The notes: a model not told the origin generated them from the letters alone. A DNA stretch of 41,818 nt from an uncultured Clostridium sp. (GCA_900552655.1 USAE01000010.1:1-41818); one strand, 5' to 3'. Positions 17,230 through 26,205 are shown, counted from the first letter of the stretch. Made by a program: numbers and translations.

Positions 17230-18078
17230 GTGAAGATAAAAATATTTTCTTTCTCAAAATTTATCTGTGCCTTTGTAATATTAATTATTTTATTAGTTAT
17301 AGGATTTTCTATTGTGATTGCAAATACCGAGGATTATGTAGAAGTTCCAATAATTATGTACCATAGCATTTTAAAAGATGCTTCTAGGTCTAATAAATAT
17401 ACTATTACACCAACTGTTTTAGAAGAAGACTTAAAATATCTTAAAGATAATGGTTATACAACAATTACCATTTCTGATTTAATTGCCTATGTATATGATG
17501 ATGAAAGCTTACCTCCAAAACCTATTATTTTAACTTTTGATGATGGGCATTATAATAATTATGGTTATCTATTTCCATTATTAGAAAAATATGATATGAA
17601 AGCTGTAATCTCCATTGTAGGAACTTATACAGATAAGTTTACTAAAACAGATGAAGCTAATTTAAATTATTCATATTTAAGATGGAAAGATATTAAAGAA
17701 TTAATTGATACTGGACGTATAGAATTCCAAAACCATACTTATGATTTACACCATAGCAATGGTAAAAGAATTGGTACTAAGAAAATAAAAGGTGAATCTA
17801 GCGAAAATTATAGAGTGGTTTTAGAAGAGGATATTTTAAAATTGCAAAATGAATTTAAAGATAATACTGGTTATACTCCACAATGCTTTACATATCCATT
17901 TGGTGGAGTTTCTAAAGAATCTTTAGATATAATAAAAGAATTAGGATTTAAAGCTAGTTTATCTTGTGAAGAAGGTATTAATAAACTAACTAAAAATCCC
18001 AATTCTCTATATTTACTAAAAAGATTTAATAGACCAAGTTATATTAGCACATATAACTTTTTTCAAAAAATTAATTAA
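17230..18078 (+). CDS. Membrane-anchored polysaccharide deacetylase
   Basis: A 282-residue protein with an N-terminal transmembrane anchor (about 9-31), then a NodB-type deacetylase domain outside the cell. IIMYHSI near residue 41 opens the domain; LTFDDGH (101-107) holds the catalytic and metal-binding aspartates; NHTYDLH supplies the histidines; CFTYPFGG is the later conserved motif. It would deacetylate N-acetyl groups of peptidoglycan or another glycan. GTG start with AGGAGG 8 bases ahead. It is the only plus-strand gene here and its 3' end overlaps the convergent DUF362 gene by 8 bases. Confidence 0.88.
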   Translation: MKIKIFSFSKFICAFVILIILLVIGFSIVIANTEDYVEVPIIMYHSILKDASRSNKYTITPTVLEEDLKYLKDNGYTTITISDLIAYVYDDESLPPKPIILTFDDGHYNNYGYLFPLLEKYDMKAVISIVGTYTDKFTKTDEANLNYSYLRWKDIKELIDTGRIEFQNHTYDLHHSNGKRIGTKKIKGESSENYRVVLEEDILKLQNEFKDNTGYTPQCFTYPFGGVSKESLDIIKELGFKASLSCEEGINKLTKNPNSLYLLKRFNRPSYISTYNFFQKIN

Positions 18079-19201
18079 CTTTAATAATTTCGTACTTTCT
18101 TGTACCTACTCCTATTTTTTCTGCATGCTCTAAGCATGATCTCCACTCACTTTGTGGAGTAGTGTTTTTAAAGTGGTCATGGTGGTCTTCGAAGTCTTTT
18201 GACTGCATATTGTTATCTAATAAACTACCTTGTATAGGTTTTTGTGCATTACAAGCATCTGCACAAGCTTGGTCTAAGGCTACTGGGTCAAAGCTTGCAA
18301 ACATTCCTATATCTGGTAAAATTGGAAGGTCATTTTCTGCATGACAATCACAATATGGTGATATGTCTAAAACTAAATTAATATGAAAGCTTGGTCTTCC
18401 ATCTAGAACTGCTTTTGTATATTCTGCCATCTTTTTATTTAGTAATTCGTTTGCATGAGTATTATTGTTATAAATAGCATCAAAATTACAAGCACCTAAA
18501 CATCTACCACAACCAACACATTTATTGTGGTCTATATTAGCTTTTCCATTATTATCAAAAGTTATTGCACCATGAGCACAATTTTTAGCACAAAGGTGAC
18601 ATTTTTTGCATTTTTCTAAATCTACAGAAGGCTTTCCAGAGCGGTGTTGCTCCATTTTTCCTGCTCTACTACCACAGCCCATACCAATATTTTTTAAAGC
18701 TCCTCCAAATCCTGCTGCTTCATGTCCTTTAAAGTGGTTTAAAGATATGAACACATCTGCATCCATAATTGCTCTTCCAATTTTAGCATTTTTTACATAT
18801 TCGCCACCTTCTACTGGTACTTCTACATCATCTGTTCCCTTTAGCCCATCTGCTATTATTACATGGCAACCAGTAGAAAATGGGCTAAATCCATTTTCAT
18901 ATGCTGCTTCTAAATGGTCTAATGCATTTTTTCTTTGCCCAACATATAATGTATTACAATCTGTTAAAAATGGCTTTCCACCTAATTCTTTTACAACATC
19001 TACTACTGTTTTTGCATAATTTGGTCTTAAATATGCTAAATTTCCTGGTTCTCCAAAATGAATTTTAATTGCAACAAATTTATTTTCAAAATTAATATTT
19101 TCTATTCCTGCTTTTTTCATTAGCTTTTCTAACTTTTTTTGTAAGTTTGTACCTGGTAAAGCTCTAAAATCTGTAAAATACACTTTTGATACTTCTTTCA
19201 T
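18071..19201 (-). CDS. DUF362 protein with two 4Fe-4S clusters
   Basis: A 376-residue protein. DUF362 segments include KIHFGEPGN, PFLTDCNTLYVG, SLNHFKGHEAAGFGGALKNIGMG (cited by HFKGHE and GGALKNIG) and FASFDPVALDQACAD. Inserted at about 192-245 is a bacterial ferredoxin domain with two 4Fe-4S motifs, CKKCHLCAKNCAHG and CVGCGRCLGACNF. Such proteins are common in Clostridia and are assumed to be cytoplasmic redox proteins; their substrates are not established. AGGAGG precedes the ATG. The gene after it on the same strand lies in the convergent region with the deacetylase. Confidence 0.88.
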   Translation of the reverse strand: MKEVSKVYFTDFRALPGTNLQKKLEKLMKKAGIENINFENKFVAIKIHFGEPGNLAYLRPNYAKTVVDVVKELGGKPFLTDCNTLYVGQRKNALDHLEAAYENGFSPFSTGCHVIIADGLKGTDDVEVPVEGGEYVKNAKIGRAIMDADVFISLNHFKGHEAAGFGGALKNIGMGCGSRAGKMEQHRSGKPSVDLEKCKKCHLCAKNCAHGAITFDNNGKANIDHNKCVGCGRCLGACNFDAIYNNNTHANELLNKKMAEYTKAVLDGRPSFHINLVLDISPYCDCHAENDLPILPDIGMFASFDPVALDQACADACNAQKPIQGSLLDNNMQSKDFEDHHDHFKNTTPQSEWRSCLEHAEKIGVGTRKYEIIKVN

Positions 19202-19216
19202 CTTTCTTTCCTCCTA

Positions 19217-20146
19217 TTAATGATTAAATGATAGTATTCTTTTTATAAAAGCTATTATCTTATTATTGTATATAACAGCTAAAGCATTTTTGCTTTTTTT
19301 CTTGTTATATTCCTTTTCTTTTTTATTTAATTTTTCTGTTATTTTATTATAGCTCTCTTCATAAAATTTATCTTCTTCTGCTACACCTCTATAATTCTTT
19401 AGTTCTTCTAATTTATCTTTTATACTATCTATATCCTCTTCATTATATATATTAGTTACAGCATAGTAAAAATAAGATTTCATTATATAATTTTGTATAT
19501 CAAAATATGTTACCTTTATTTCTTGTTCTATTTTATATATGTCATCTGTTTCTTTATACTCTATTTCTAAATAGTATAGTTTCTTAAAATCTGAAATAAG
19601 CTTTTCTTTATTACCATTTAAAACTTTATTTAATAATATAAAATAATCATCTTTATTATTTATTACAGTTTGTACTAATTCTTCTTTTCCTAATAAGAAA
19701 TCTATTTGCATTACTAAATTAACTAACAAAGCATAGTCGCCCTCTATTAAAGATGCTAAAAAAATTCCAAATATGTTCATTCTTTCTTTTAATTCTTGTG
19801 TTAGTAATTTTGTTACAAATTTATTTAACGCTTCTAAGAAGCAAGACTGTTCCTTACCTTCTTGTAAAAAGTGTAAAAATTCTATTACTAACACTTCGTT
19901 TATTGAATTTGTATAAATTTTATTTGAAAGATATATAGTCCCATTACTATAATAATGTTTTATACTTTCATCTTCAAATTTTACAATACTTATTTTACAT
20001 TGTTCTAGCCTTTTTAATAATTCCGAATATTCTTCTTTTAAATTGCCAAATACATTTATAATTCTTATTGCAATTTCGTTTGCAATTTTATTTACTTTAT
20101 ACTGTGGCATTTCTTCTATTATTTCTTTTATCTTTTGCTCTTCCAT
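19217..20146 (-). CDS. Hypothetical protein with a degenerate HExxH-like site
   Basis: A 309-residue helical protein without recognised family. At about residues 72-115 it reads TIYLSNKIYTN, then VIEFLHFLQEG and FLEALNKFVTKLLTQE. This is the layout of zinc metallopeptidases with HExxH followed by LNE-x2-TE, but the first His is Ile and the later acidic ligands are changed. It may be an inactive derivative. A lysine-rich region precedes a hydrophobic C-terminal stretch (ALAVIYNNKIIAFI), possibly a membrane contact. It lies 15 bases ahead of the DUF362 gene and 19 bases after the gene at 20166, so the three are probably one operon. Confidence 0.55.
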   Translation of the reverse strand: MEEQKIKEIIEEMPQYKVNKIANEIAIRIINVFGNLKEEYSELLKRLEQCKISIVKFEDESIKHYYSNGTIYLSNKIYTNSINEVLVIEFLHFLQEGKEQSCFLEALNKFVTKLLTQELKERMNIFGIFLASLIEGDYALLVNLVMQIDFLLGKEELVQTVINNKDDYFILLNKVLNGNKEKLISDFKKLYYLEIEYKETDDIYKIEQEIKVTYFDIQNYIMKSYFYYAVTNIYNEEDIDSIKDKLEELKNYRGVAEEDKFYEESYNKITEKLNKKEKEYNKKKSKNALAVIYNNKIIAFIKRILSFNH

Positions 20147-20165
20147 ATTTTAACCTCTGATATAT

Positions 20166-20522
20166 TTAGTTTTTATCTATTAATAATTTTATTATGTAAT
20201 CTTCTTGTTTTCCTATAATGTATAGCCCTTCTTGTTTCTTTATAAACCATGATGTTAAATCATTATACTTTTCGCCATCTATTATTAGACCATTAAAGTT
20301 TATAGGGTTTCTTACTCTAAATTTTTCACTTTCTAAGTCTATTATAATTGTTTTTATTTTACCTTCTTCCTCTAGCTTCTCTAGTTCTTCCATTCGTGCT
20401 TTACTATTTTTAGCAATCTTGTTAAATTGGATTACTTTAATAATATATACTATAGCTTTTAAACTTATAAGTGTAGCAGTAGCTAATATTGCACTTAATA
20501 AAATTATATATTCATCACTCAT
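20166..20522 (-). CDS. Small single-span membrane protein of unknown function
   Basis: A 118-residue protein with one or two N-terminal hydrophobic segments (about 4-30), a charged helix rich in Glu and Lys (40-58), and a C-terminal beta-rich domain (TIIIDLESEKF, GLIIDGEKYND, GLYIIGKQ). I do not recognise it. It is first in a probable operon with the degenerate-peptidase-like gene and the DUF362 gene. AGGAAG precedes the ATG. Confidence 0.5.
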   Translation of the reverse strand: MSDEYIILLSAILATATLISLKAIVYIIKVIQFNKIAKNSKARMEELEKLEEEGKIKTIIIDLESEKFRVRNPINFNGLIIDGEKYNDLTSWFIKKQEGLYIIGKQEDYIIKLLIDKN

Positions 20523-20685
20523 ATTCTTACTTCCTTTTTATTTTATCAATCTAAAATTTCTTGATTAATTTACTCGAATTATATCATAATAAAAATAAAA
20601 AAAACATATTTATAAAAAAATTAATAAAACTTTAATTACACCATTCTAAGTTATACAATACTTCTTTAGTACAAAATTTATTGGT

Positions 20686-20739
20686 CAAAAAATAAAGTGA
20701 ACCCTTATTGTTATTTTTATAACATTTTTAGTCCACTTT
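20686..20739 (-). terminator. Probable pfkA terminator
   Basis: On the minus strand AAAGTG pairs with CACTTT, with an inner GTTAT/ATAAC stem, followed by ATTTTTTG. It lies 76 bases past the pfkA stop. The gap 20523-20814 otherwise holds only the weaker hairpin at 20755-20793. Confidence 0.55.
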
Positions 20740-20754
20740 TAAATTATATATTAC

Positions 20755-20793
20755 TAATATTGTTACCTTAAAAGTAAAGGAACAAAATATTAG
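20755..20793. repeat. Imperfect hairpin after pfkA
   Basis: CTAATATT and AATATTAG arms with an inner CCTT/AAGG pair form a stem-loop 22 bases past the pfkA stop. No T-run follows, so it may protect the mRNA end or be a first weak terminator. Confidence 0.4.
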
Positions 20794-20814
20794 CAATTCA
20801 ACTTATATATATTA

Positions 20815-21957
20815 CTAATCACCTAAACAAATACCAACATCTCTTGCTGTTTTTACTAGGTCGTCTTCCATTGTTACATATCTTACATTACTTTCTGCTG
20901 TACCACCTTGAACAGCTCCTATTTCTTTGTTTTCTCCAACTACAACTTCTAGAGGAACACAGTCTAATTTTCCGTTCTTTATAACTGTTAAAACTCCAAA
21001 TTTTCCTTCCATTGCAAGTTCCATAGCTTTTGCACCATATTTTGTAGATAATACTCTATCATAAGCTGTTGGTGTTCCACCTCTTTGCATATATCCTAAA
21101 ATAGTGCATCTAGAGTCTAAGCCTGTTAATTCTTTTAATTGTTTTGCAACTCTATTTCCTTCTCCTCCGAATTTAACACTTATTCCTGCTTTGTTGTCAA
21201 TTCCTTCTGCTTCGTGTGTTGTTTGTTCTGCATTTATAGGATGTGCTCCTTCTGAAACCACTACAACACTGAATTTTTTACCATTTGCTTTTCTTTTATT
21301 AATAGCTTCTGCTGCTTTATTAATATCGTATGGAATTTCTGGTATTAAAGCAACATCTGCTCCTCCAGAAATTGCAGATTCTAATGCTATCCAACCTGCA
21401 AATCTTCCCATAACTTCTAATACCATTATTCTGTCATGTGTTTCTGCTGTTGTATGTAATCTATCTAATGCTTCTGTTGCAACATGAACAGCTGTATTAT
21501 ATCCAAATGTAACATCTGTACAAGCAACATCATTATCTATTGTTTTTGGAACACCTATTGTGTTAATTCCTTTTAAGAATAAATCTCTTGCAGATTTTTG
21601 TGTACTATCTCCTCCTAGTGTAAATACACAATCAAATCCTGCTTCTTTTACATTTCTTACACATTGATCTGATAAATCTTCATAAGTAACTGTTCCATCT
21701 TCGTGTTCTACTTTGTAATGGAAAACTATAGCATTTGTAGAAGAACCAATGATTGAGCCTCCTTTTGTTAAGATTCCAGAAGCTGTTTCGCTTCCATCTA
21801 AACGAATATAATTATTATTTACAAGACCTCTGTAACCATCAATATAACCATAACATTCAATTCCATTAGTTTCGCAAGTCTTTTTTATTGCTCTAATTAC
21901 AGCATTAAAACCTGAAACGTCTCCACCATTTGCTAAAATTGCTACTTTTTTAATCAT
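20815..21957 (-). CDS. pfkA: 6-phosphofructokinase, phosphodonor uncertain
   Basis: A 380-residue enzyme phosphorylating fructose 6-phosphate at C1, the committed step of glycolysis. Visible: ILANGGDVSGFNAVIRA at the N terminus, GYRGLV, FTLGGDSTQKSA, the active-site loop PKTIDND, MGRFAGWIAL and GGEGNR. The two positions that separate donors are mixed: Ser in GGDS, where ATP enzymes have Gly and pyrophosphate enzymes Asp, and Lys in PKTIDND, as in pyrophosphate enzymes and some ATP enzymes. It is longer than the 320-residue ATP-PFK of Bacillus. GGGAGG precedes the ATG. Confidence 0.92.
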   Translation of the reverse strand: MIKKVAILANGGDVSGFNAVIRAIKKTCETNGIECYGYIDGYRGLVNNNYIRLDGSETASGILTKGGSIIGSSTNAIVFHYKVEHEDGTVTYEDLSDQCVRNVKEAGFDCVFTLGGDSTQKSARDLFLKGINTIGVPKTIDNDVACTDVTFGYNTAVHVATEALDRLHTTAETHDRIMVLEVMGRFAGWIALESAISGGADVALIPEIPYDINKAAEAINKRKANGKKFSVVVVSEGAHPINAEQTTHEAEGIDNKAGISVKFGGEGNRVAKQLKELTGLDSRCTILGYMQRGGTPTAYDRVLSTKYGAKAMELAMEGKFGVLTVIKNGKLDCVPLEVVVGENKEIGAVQGGTAESNVRYVTMEDDLVKTARDVGICLGD

Positions 21958-22012
21958 TTAAAAAACCTCCCTAATAATAACTTTTAAGCCCAATATATAT
22001 TTAAGCCTTGGC

Positions 22013-22516
22013 TTAGTCTTCCAATAACCTTTCACTAGTTTCTTTAAAATTAGCGAAATTAGTATGTCTTATTACCTCGTATGCCAATATTGAAACAGCA
22101 TTAGATAAATTTAAACATCTAATTCCATCTATCATTGGAATTCTCATAGTTTTATTAATATATTTTTTCATTATATCTTCTGGTAACCCTTTAGTTTCTT
22201 TTCCAAATAATAAAAATACTTCATCCATATCTTCATACTTAGGTTCATCATACCTATGTGTTCCTTTAGATGTAATAAAAAACATATTTGTTTGTTCAGG
22301 ATCATATTTTTTAAGAAATTCTGAAAAAGAAATATGTCTTTCTATTTCTAATTTGTCCCAGTAATCTAAACCTGCTCTTTTCAAATATTTATCTGTTATT
22401 TGAAATCCTAATGGTTCTACCAAATGTAGTTTTGCTCCTGTTGCTGCACAAGTTCTTACAATATTACCTGTATTTTGTGGTATTTCTGGTTCTACTAGTA
22501 CAATATTTAATTTCAT
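22013..22516 (-). CDS. trmL: tRNA (cytidine(34)-2'-O)-methyltransferase
   Basis: A 167-residue SPOUT-fold methyltransferase that 2'-O-methylates the wobble base of leucine tRNAs. All three SpoU motifs are present: EPEIPQNTGNIVRT, LLFGKETKGLP and RIPMIDGIRCLNLSNAV. It lacks an RNA-binding extension, as usual for TrmL. AAGGAGGC precedes the ATG. It lies 55 bases upstream of pfkA on the same strand. Confidence 0.93.
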   Translation of the reverse strand: MKLNIVLVEPEIPQNTGNIVRTCAATGAKLHLVEPLGFQITDKYLKRAGLDYWDKLEIERHISFSEFLKKYDPEQTNMFFITSKGTHRYDEPKYEDMDEVFLLFGKETKGLPEDIMKKYINKTMRIPMIDGIRCLNLSNAVSILAYEVIRHTNFANFKETSERLLED

Positions 22517-22644
22517 TTATATGCCTCCTTACGCAAATTATATAATATCAATTATATTGTTTTATTTCAAGAGTTTTATACTAATTTATACGATTAATTT
22601 GTTATAATTTCATACTATAAAAGTGTTTTCTTATATTACATAAA

Positions 22645-22664
22645 AAGAAGAGGCTTTTGCCTCC
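22645..22664 (-). terminator. Probable terminator of the spoIIIA operon
   Basis: On the minus strand GGAGGC-AAAA-GCCTCT is followed by TCTTTTTA, 63 bases past the spoIIIAH stop. The stem is short but GC-rich for this genome. Confidence 0.55.
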
Positions 22665-22684
22665 AACTTTTACATAGTAAGAAT

Positions 22685-22700
22685 ATTCTACTAGTAGAAT
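22685..22700. repeat. Perfect 16-base palindrome ATTCTACTAGTAGAAT
   Basis: A continuous palindrome in the 3' untranslated region of spoIIIAH, 26 bases past its stop. It could be a protein-binding site or an RNA hairpin. Confidence 0.5.
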
Positions 22701-22726
22701 AACTCTCTATACTCGAGAATTATATT

Positions 22727-23305
22727 TTATTTATTGCTAATATGTATATTCTCAATCTCCGCATTCATCTCTCTTGCTATAATATTTTGTACTTGTGCAA
22801 TTACATCTTGTTCTAATTTATCCGATTTTACAATTACATTTATGCTCTTGTCATTAACAAATATTACAACATCATCTATTCCTTTAGTTTTAATTAAGTT
22901 TTCACAAATCATTATGCTGTTTTGCATATTGTTTATTTTAGTTATTTCTTGTGTTGCTACTGTTTTTTGTTGTTCTCCTACATTTTGATTATCTAATAAG
23001 CTCTGGTAGCTCTCTACCATTTGTGAATACATTGTATCCCTGCCTAATCGTGAACTTGCGAAATAATCGTCTGTCTTTGGCTTTGTATTTGTTTCTACAG
23101 CTATTTCGTTTAAAGTGTTAGAACTTATAACATTATTATTAGAAACTAATTTTGCATCACCTATACTAGAAACTTCATTTTCAGAAATAATATTGCTAGA
23201 AACAGGTGTTTCTCTTACGCTATAGCTTAGGTATCCTGCTGATACTAGCATTAATGCAACTACAAATAAAATGATTTGGTTACTTTTTACATTTTTTAAA
23301 TTCAT
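22727..23305 (-). CDS. spoIIIAH: Stage III sporulation protein AH
   Basis: A 192-residue mother-cell protein with one N-terminal membrane helix (about 9-27), a low-complexity Ser/Asn linker, then a RAM/EscJ-type ring domain (YFASSRLGRDTMYSQ to the C terminus, with VVIFVNDKSINVIV). SpoIIIAH pairs with forespore SpoIIQ across the intermembrane space and multimerises into the feeding-tube ring. Last gene of the operon, 38 bases after spoIIIAG, with GGAGAGA before the ATG. Confidence 0.92.
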   Translation of the reverse strand: MNLKNVKSNQIILFVVALMLVSAGYLSYSVRETPVSSNIISENEVSSIGDAKLVSNNNVISSNTLNEIAVETNTKPKTDDYFASSRLGRDTMYSQMVESYQSLLDNQNVGEQQKTVATQEITKINNMQNSIMICENLIKTKGIDDVVIFVNDKSINVIVKSDKLEQDVIAQVQNIIAREMNAEIENIHISNK

Positions 23306-23343
23306 ATTATTCTCTCCTTATAATATATTTAAATAAATTTTTA

Positions 23344-23952
23344 TTAACTAGACATTTGGAACACCTGTATTTTGTGTGATGCAAGTCCAGTTGCAGCAGA
23401 TACTGCTTGTATTATATTTTCTTTTACATTCGCATCATCTGCTCCTTCTGCAGTTATTATTGTTCCTTCTATTTTAGGCATCACAGTTTTTTGTGTAATA
23501 GGTGTCTTTTCTCCTCCTTCTTCTTTATAAATAACATCTCTTTTAATATCATTTTCTGTTATAACACGTGTCCCACCTGTTTCATCTTCTTCTTGTGTAG
23601 ATGTTTCCTTTCTATTTTCATTATACATAGCTACTATTTCTTCACTTTCAGAATAATTTATTAATACTTCTACATTTCCAACACCACTAATTTTACTTAA
23701 AATTCCTTCTAATCTTTCTTCTAATTTGTTACCATTAATATTGCTTTCCTCTTCTGATATTGTATTTGCTACTGCATTAGTTTGTTTACCTTGTTTACTC
23801 TTTTTGCTGTCTGATAAGATGGTATTAATTGCAATCACTGTTATAATTATAATAAGTATTCCAACAACTAAGTTTTCTACTTTTTTCTTATTATTTTGGT
23901 TATCACTTCTTGTCATATTATCTTTAAATTTTTCTAGTCTTTCTTTAAACAT
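23344..23952 (-). CDS. spoIIIAG: Stage III sporulation protein AG
   Basis: About 202 residues: a membrane helix near residues 26-46, a linker, then LEGILSKISGVGNVEVLINYSES (cited by its ends), the ring-building domain typical of SpoIIIAG, and a C-terminal half with VIITAEGADD-like (TIITAEGADD) and ENIIQAVSAATGLASHKIQV. It forms the large ring of the SpoIIIA-SpoIIQ channel. The start at 23952 (MFKERL) has AAGGGGGTGG just ahead; an in-frame ATG 24 bases upstream would overlap spoIIIAF and lacks a site. Confidence 0.93.
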   Translation of the reverse strand: MFKERLEKFKDNMTRSDNQNNKKKVENLVVGILIIIITVIAINTILSDSKKSKQGKQTNAVANTISEEESNINGNKLEERLEGILSKISGVGNVEVLINYSESEEIVAMYNENRKETSTQEEDETGGTRVITENDIKRDVIYKEEGGEKTPITQKTVMPKIEGTIITAEGADDANVKENIIQAVSAATGLASHKIQVFQMSS

Positions 23953-23965
23953 ATATACCACCCCC

Positions 23966-24550
23966 TTACTTTCCATTTATAAAAATTTTTTCTTTTTCTA
24001 TTTCATATTTTTTACTAATAATTTCTTTTAATTTATGTATTTCCTCTTCTAGTAATACATTTTTCTCTTTCTCTTCTTTTTTTCCGATTTCTACTTTATT
24101 TACTTTCTTTACCTTATTTTCGTCGACATTCTTATATAGCTCTAAATTAATTCTATGTATTTTTGCTTCTTCTTTTTCTATATTTATATCTGCAGTTATA
24201 TCTATTTTGGTAGCTGTATATCCTGCTATATTTAGTTCTTCTTTTATATCTGTTTTTATAGTATTTAAATACACATTTTGTATGCTTTGGTTATTAACAC
24301 TTTTTATATTGTTTACCGATTGAATAGAGTTTGAATTGCTAAAAGAATCATATTTACTAACATCAATTGTAAAATTATTTCCTGTAAGTTTAGAAATTAT
24401 TGGTGAAATTATTGTAAATGTAACATATACTCCCATTACAATTTTTATGTATTTTTTATTTTTAGTATCAGGCAAAATCATTTCTAAAATAGTTACAATA
24501 ACAACTGCCAAGACAATTCCTTTTGCCCATCCATTAAACCATGAAATCAT
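23966..24550 (-). CDS. spoIIIAF: Stage III sporulation protein AF
   Basis: A 194-residue protein with two membrane helices (about 10-24 and 34-53) opening with WAKGIVLAVVIVTILEMILPD, shown here by the core TILEMILPD, then an alpha/beta ring domain at 105-190. The helix pair, MILPD motif and gene order identify SpoIIIAF, a minor ring component of the channel. 13 bases separate it from spoIIIAG and 8 from spoIIIAE. Confidence 0.93.
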   Translation of the reverse strand: MISWFNGWAKGIVLAVVIVTILEMILPDTKNKKYIKIVMGVYVTFTIISPIISKLTGNNFTIDVSKYDSFSNSNSIQSVNNIKSVNNQSIQNVYLNTIKTDIKEELNIAGYTATKIDITADINIEKEEAKIHRINLELYKNVDENKVKKVNKVEIGKKEEKEKNVLLEEEIHKLKEIISKKYEIEKEKIFINGK

Positions 24551-24558
24551 TTTTATAC

Positions 24559-25704
24559 CTACCTATACATTAATCCAGTATTAGAAATATTAATAACTAA
24601 TGTTATTCCAATTATTAACATTACACTTATTGAACATAATATTGCTAGTAATATCTTAAAAGTATCTGCCATTTGAGCTATTAATCCTACTATTTTATCA
24701 TCTGCTATTGGCTCGCATAATGCTGATGTTAAATGATATATTACAGTTATAATTGCAAGTTTTAATATTGGTACAATGCAAATTGTAATTACAACTATAA
24801 CACCTACTATTCCAATTGCATTTTTTAATATTGCAGAACATCCTATAACTGTATCTACTGCATCTCCTAGTACTTTACCTACAACTGGAATAAAACTAGA
24901 AATTGCAGCCTTAGCTGTTTTCGCTGTAATACCATCTACACTACTTCCTAGTGTTCCTTCTATAGATAGAACTCCCACAAATATTGTAAGTAGTATGCCT
25001 ATTATCCAAATAGAACTAGATTTTAAAAATTTAGATAATTTGTTTATTTGTATTCTATCCGATATTCTCGAAATAATTGATAATGCTGTACTTACTAGAA
25101 TTATTGGTATTATTATCGTTTGAAATATATTTGAGATTAAATTTATTATAAACAATATTATTGGTTGTACTAAATTTACAGACACAACACTTCCCGAAGC
25201 TAGCATTAATGTCATTAGAAGAGGAAATAATAATTGTATAAATGAAATCATATTTGCTACCGCTTCTTTAGTAAGGGTTATAATACTAGAAAAATTACTC
25301 ATTATTACTGTCGCAATTAAAATATATTGAACATAATATGTAATCTGTGCAACACTTTTGTTATTTAAATTATCACTTACACTTTTTAATATGCTATGTA
25401 TTAATACTATTATTAAAATATTTCCCATAACTTTTAATGCATCTTTAATTTCTGTTCCTAGAAGAGGAACACAATTTTTTATTAATTCGTTTGTATCTAG
25501 CTTTCCTTTTATAGCATCATCCAGTAAATCTTTAATATCCATATCTTTTAGAACTTCGTTAGAATATTTGTTTGCTTCGGCTATAAAATTAGAAATATTA
25601 AATGAATCCATTTGTGAATCTATAAGCTCTTCTTCTGTACTTGCCATAGAAATGCTTGTACTAAAAATGCAAATAATAATAGTTGCTATAATAATCTTTT
25701 TCAT
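24559..25704 (-). CDS. spoIIIAE: Stage III sporulation protein AE
   Basis: A 381-residue polytopic protein with an N-terminal signal-like helix (about 4-21) and about seven further membrane segments. It carries LLGTEIKDALKVMGNIL and, near the middle, GTLGSSVDGITAKTAKAAISSFIPVVGKVLGDAVDTV (cited by GSSVDGITAKT and FIPVVGK), the signature of SpoIIIAE. It is an export-gate-like part of the SpoIIIA apparatus. Close spacing on both sides (8 and 11 bases) fits one transcript. Confidence 0.94.
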   Translation of the reverse strand: MKKIIIATIIICIFSTSISMASTEEELIDSQMDSFNISNFIAEANKYSNEVLKDMDIKDLLDDAIKGKLDTNELIKNCVPLLGTEIKDALKVMGNILIIVLIHSILKSVSDNLNNKSVAQITYYVQYILIATVIMSNFSSIITLTKEAVANMISFIQLLFPLLMTLMLASGSVVSVNLVQPIILFIINLISNIFQTIIIPIILVSTALSIISRISDRIQINKLSKFLKSSSIWIIGILLTIFVGVLSIEGTLGSSVDGITAKTAKAAISSFIPVVGKVLGDAVDTVIGCSAILKNAIGIVGVIVVITICIVPILKLAIITVIYHLTSALCEPIADDKIVGLIAQMADTFKILLAILCSISVMLIIGITLVINISNTGLMYR

Positions 25705-25715
25705 GAAAGGCTCCT

Positions 25716-26102
25716 TTATGGCAAAATTTGTACAACTGTTTCTATTAATGAAGATAATATTGGTATGGAAAGTGAAATGATTATAACTTTTCCACCTAAG
25801 TCAACTTTGTTTGCTAGTGCTGACTCGCCTAAGTCCATACATATTTGTACTGCAAATTCTGCTAAGAATGCTATTCCTGTAATTTTTAACAATATCTTTA
25901 TAAAATCACTATTTACATTAGACTTTAACGTTAAGTCATTTATTAGGTCAATTATTCCCGAAAGATTTTCGAAAACCATAAAAAAAATTATTATTCCTGC
26001 CAAAATAGAAACATAAATAGCAAACTCTGGTTTATATTGTTTAATTATAGTTATTATAATGACTGCTATAATGCCAATTCCTACTATTTTTACAATATCC
26101 AT
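25716..26102 (-). CDS. spoIIIAD: Stage III sporulation protein AD
   Basis: A 128-residue membrane protein with four predicted helices. YKPEFAIYVSILAGIIIF, LLKITGIAFLAEFAVQIC and GESALANKVDLGGKVIIISLSIPI, each recognisable by cores KPEFAI, GIAFLAEF and LGGKVIIIS, are SpoIIIAD signatures. It lies 11 bases before spoIIIAE. Unlike elsewhere in the operon, 102 bases separate it from spoIIIAC, a space that holds the hairpin repeat at 26178-26205. Confidence 0.94.
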   Translation of the reverse strand: MDIVKIVGIGIIAVIIITIIKQYKPEFAIYVSILAGIIIFFMVFENLSGIIDLINDLTLKSNVNSDFIKILLKITGIAFLAEFAVQICMDLGESALANKVDLGGKVIIISLSIPILSSLIETVVQILP

Positions 26103-26177
26103 TTTTTCTCCCTAAATAATGAACATATCATCCATTATACATTTTTTATTTTTATATATTTAATCCTTTTGCAAACC

Positions 26178-26205
26178 GGGATTTTAAGGACCGTCCCTTA
26201 ATCCC
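26178..26205. repeat. Dispersed hairpin repeat, copy B, inside the spoIIIA operon
   Basis: GGGATT (26178-26183) and AATCCC (26200-26205) enclose AAGGACCGTCCCTT. Reading on the minus strand it matches copy A (13492-13532) almost base for base. It abuts spoIIIAC: the last base of the TAG stop is the first base of the stem. It is likely to weaken transcription into spoIIIAD or stabilise the upstream mRNA. Confidence 0.75.

Noticed and set aside
20523..20814. Riboswitch or T-box in the longer gaps
   Set aside because: No specifier/T-box motif or known aptamer core was recognised; hairpins there fit simple terminators.
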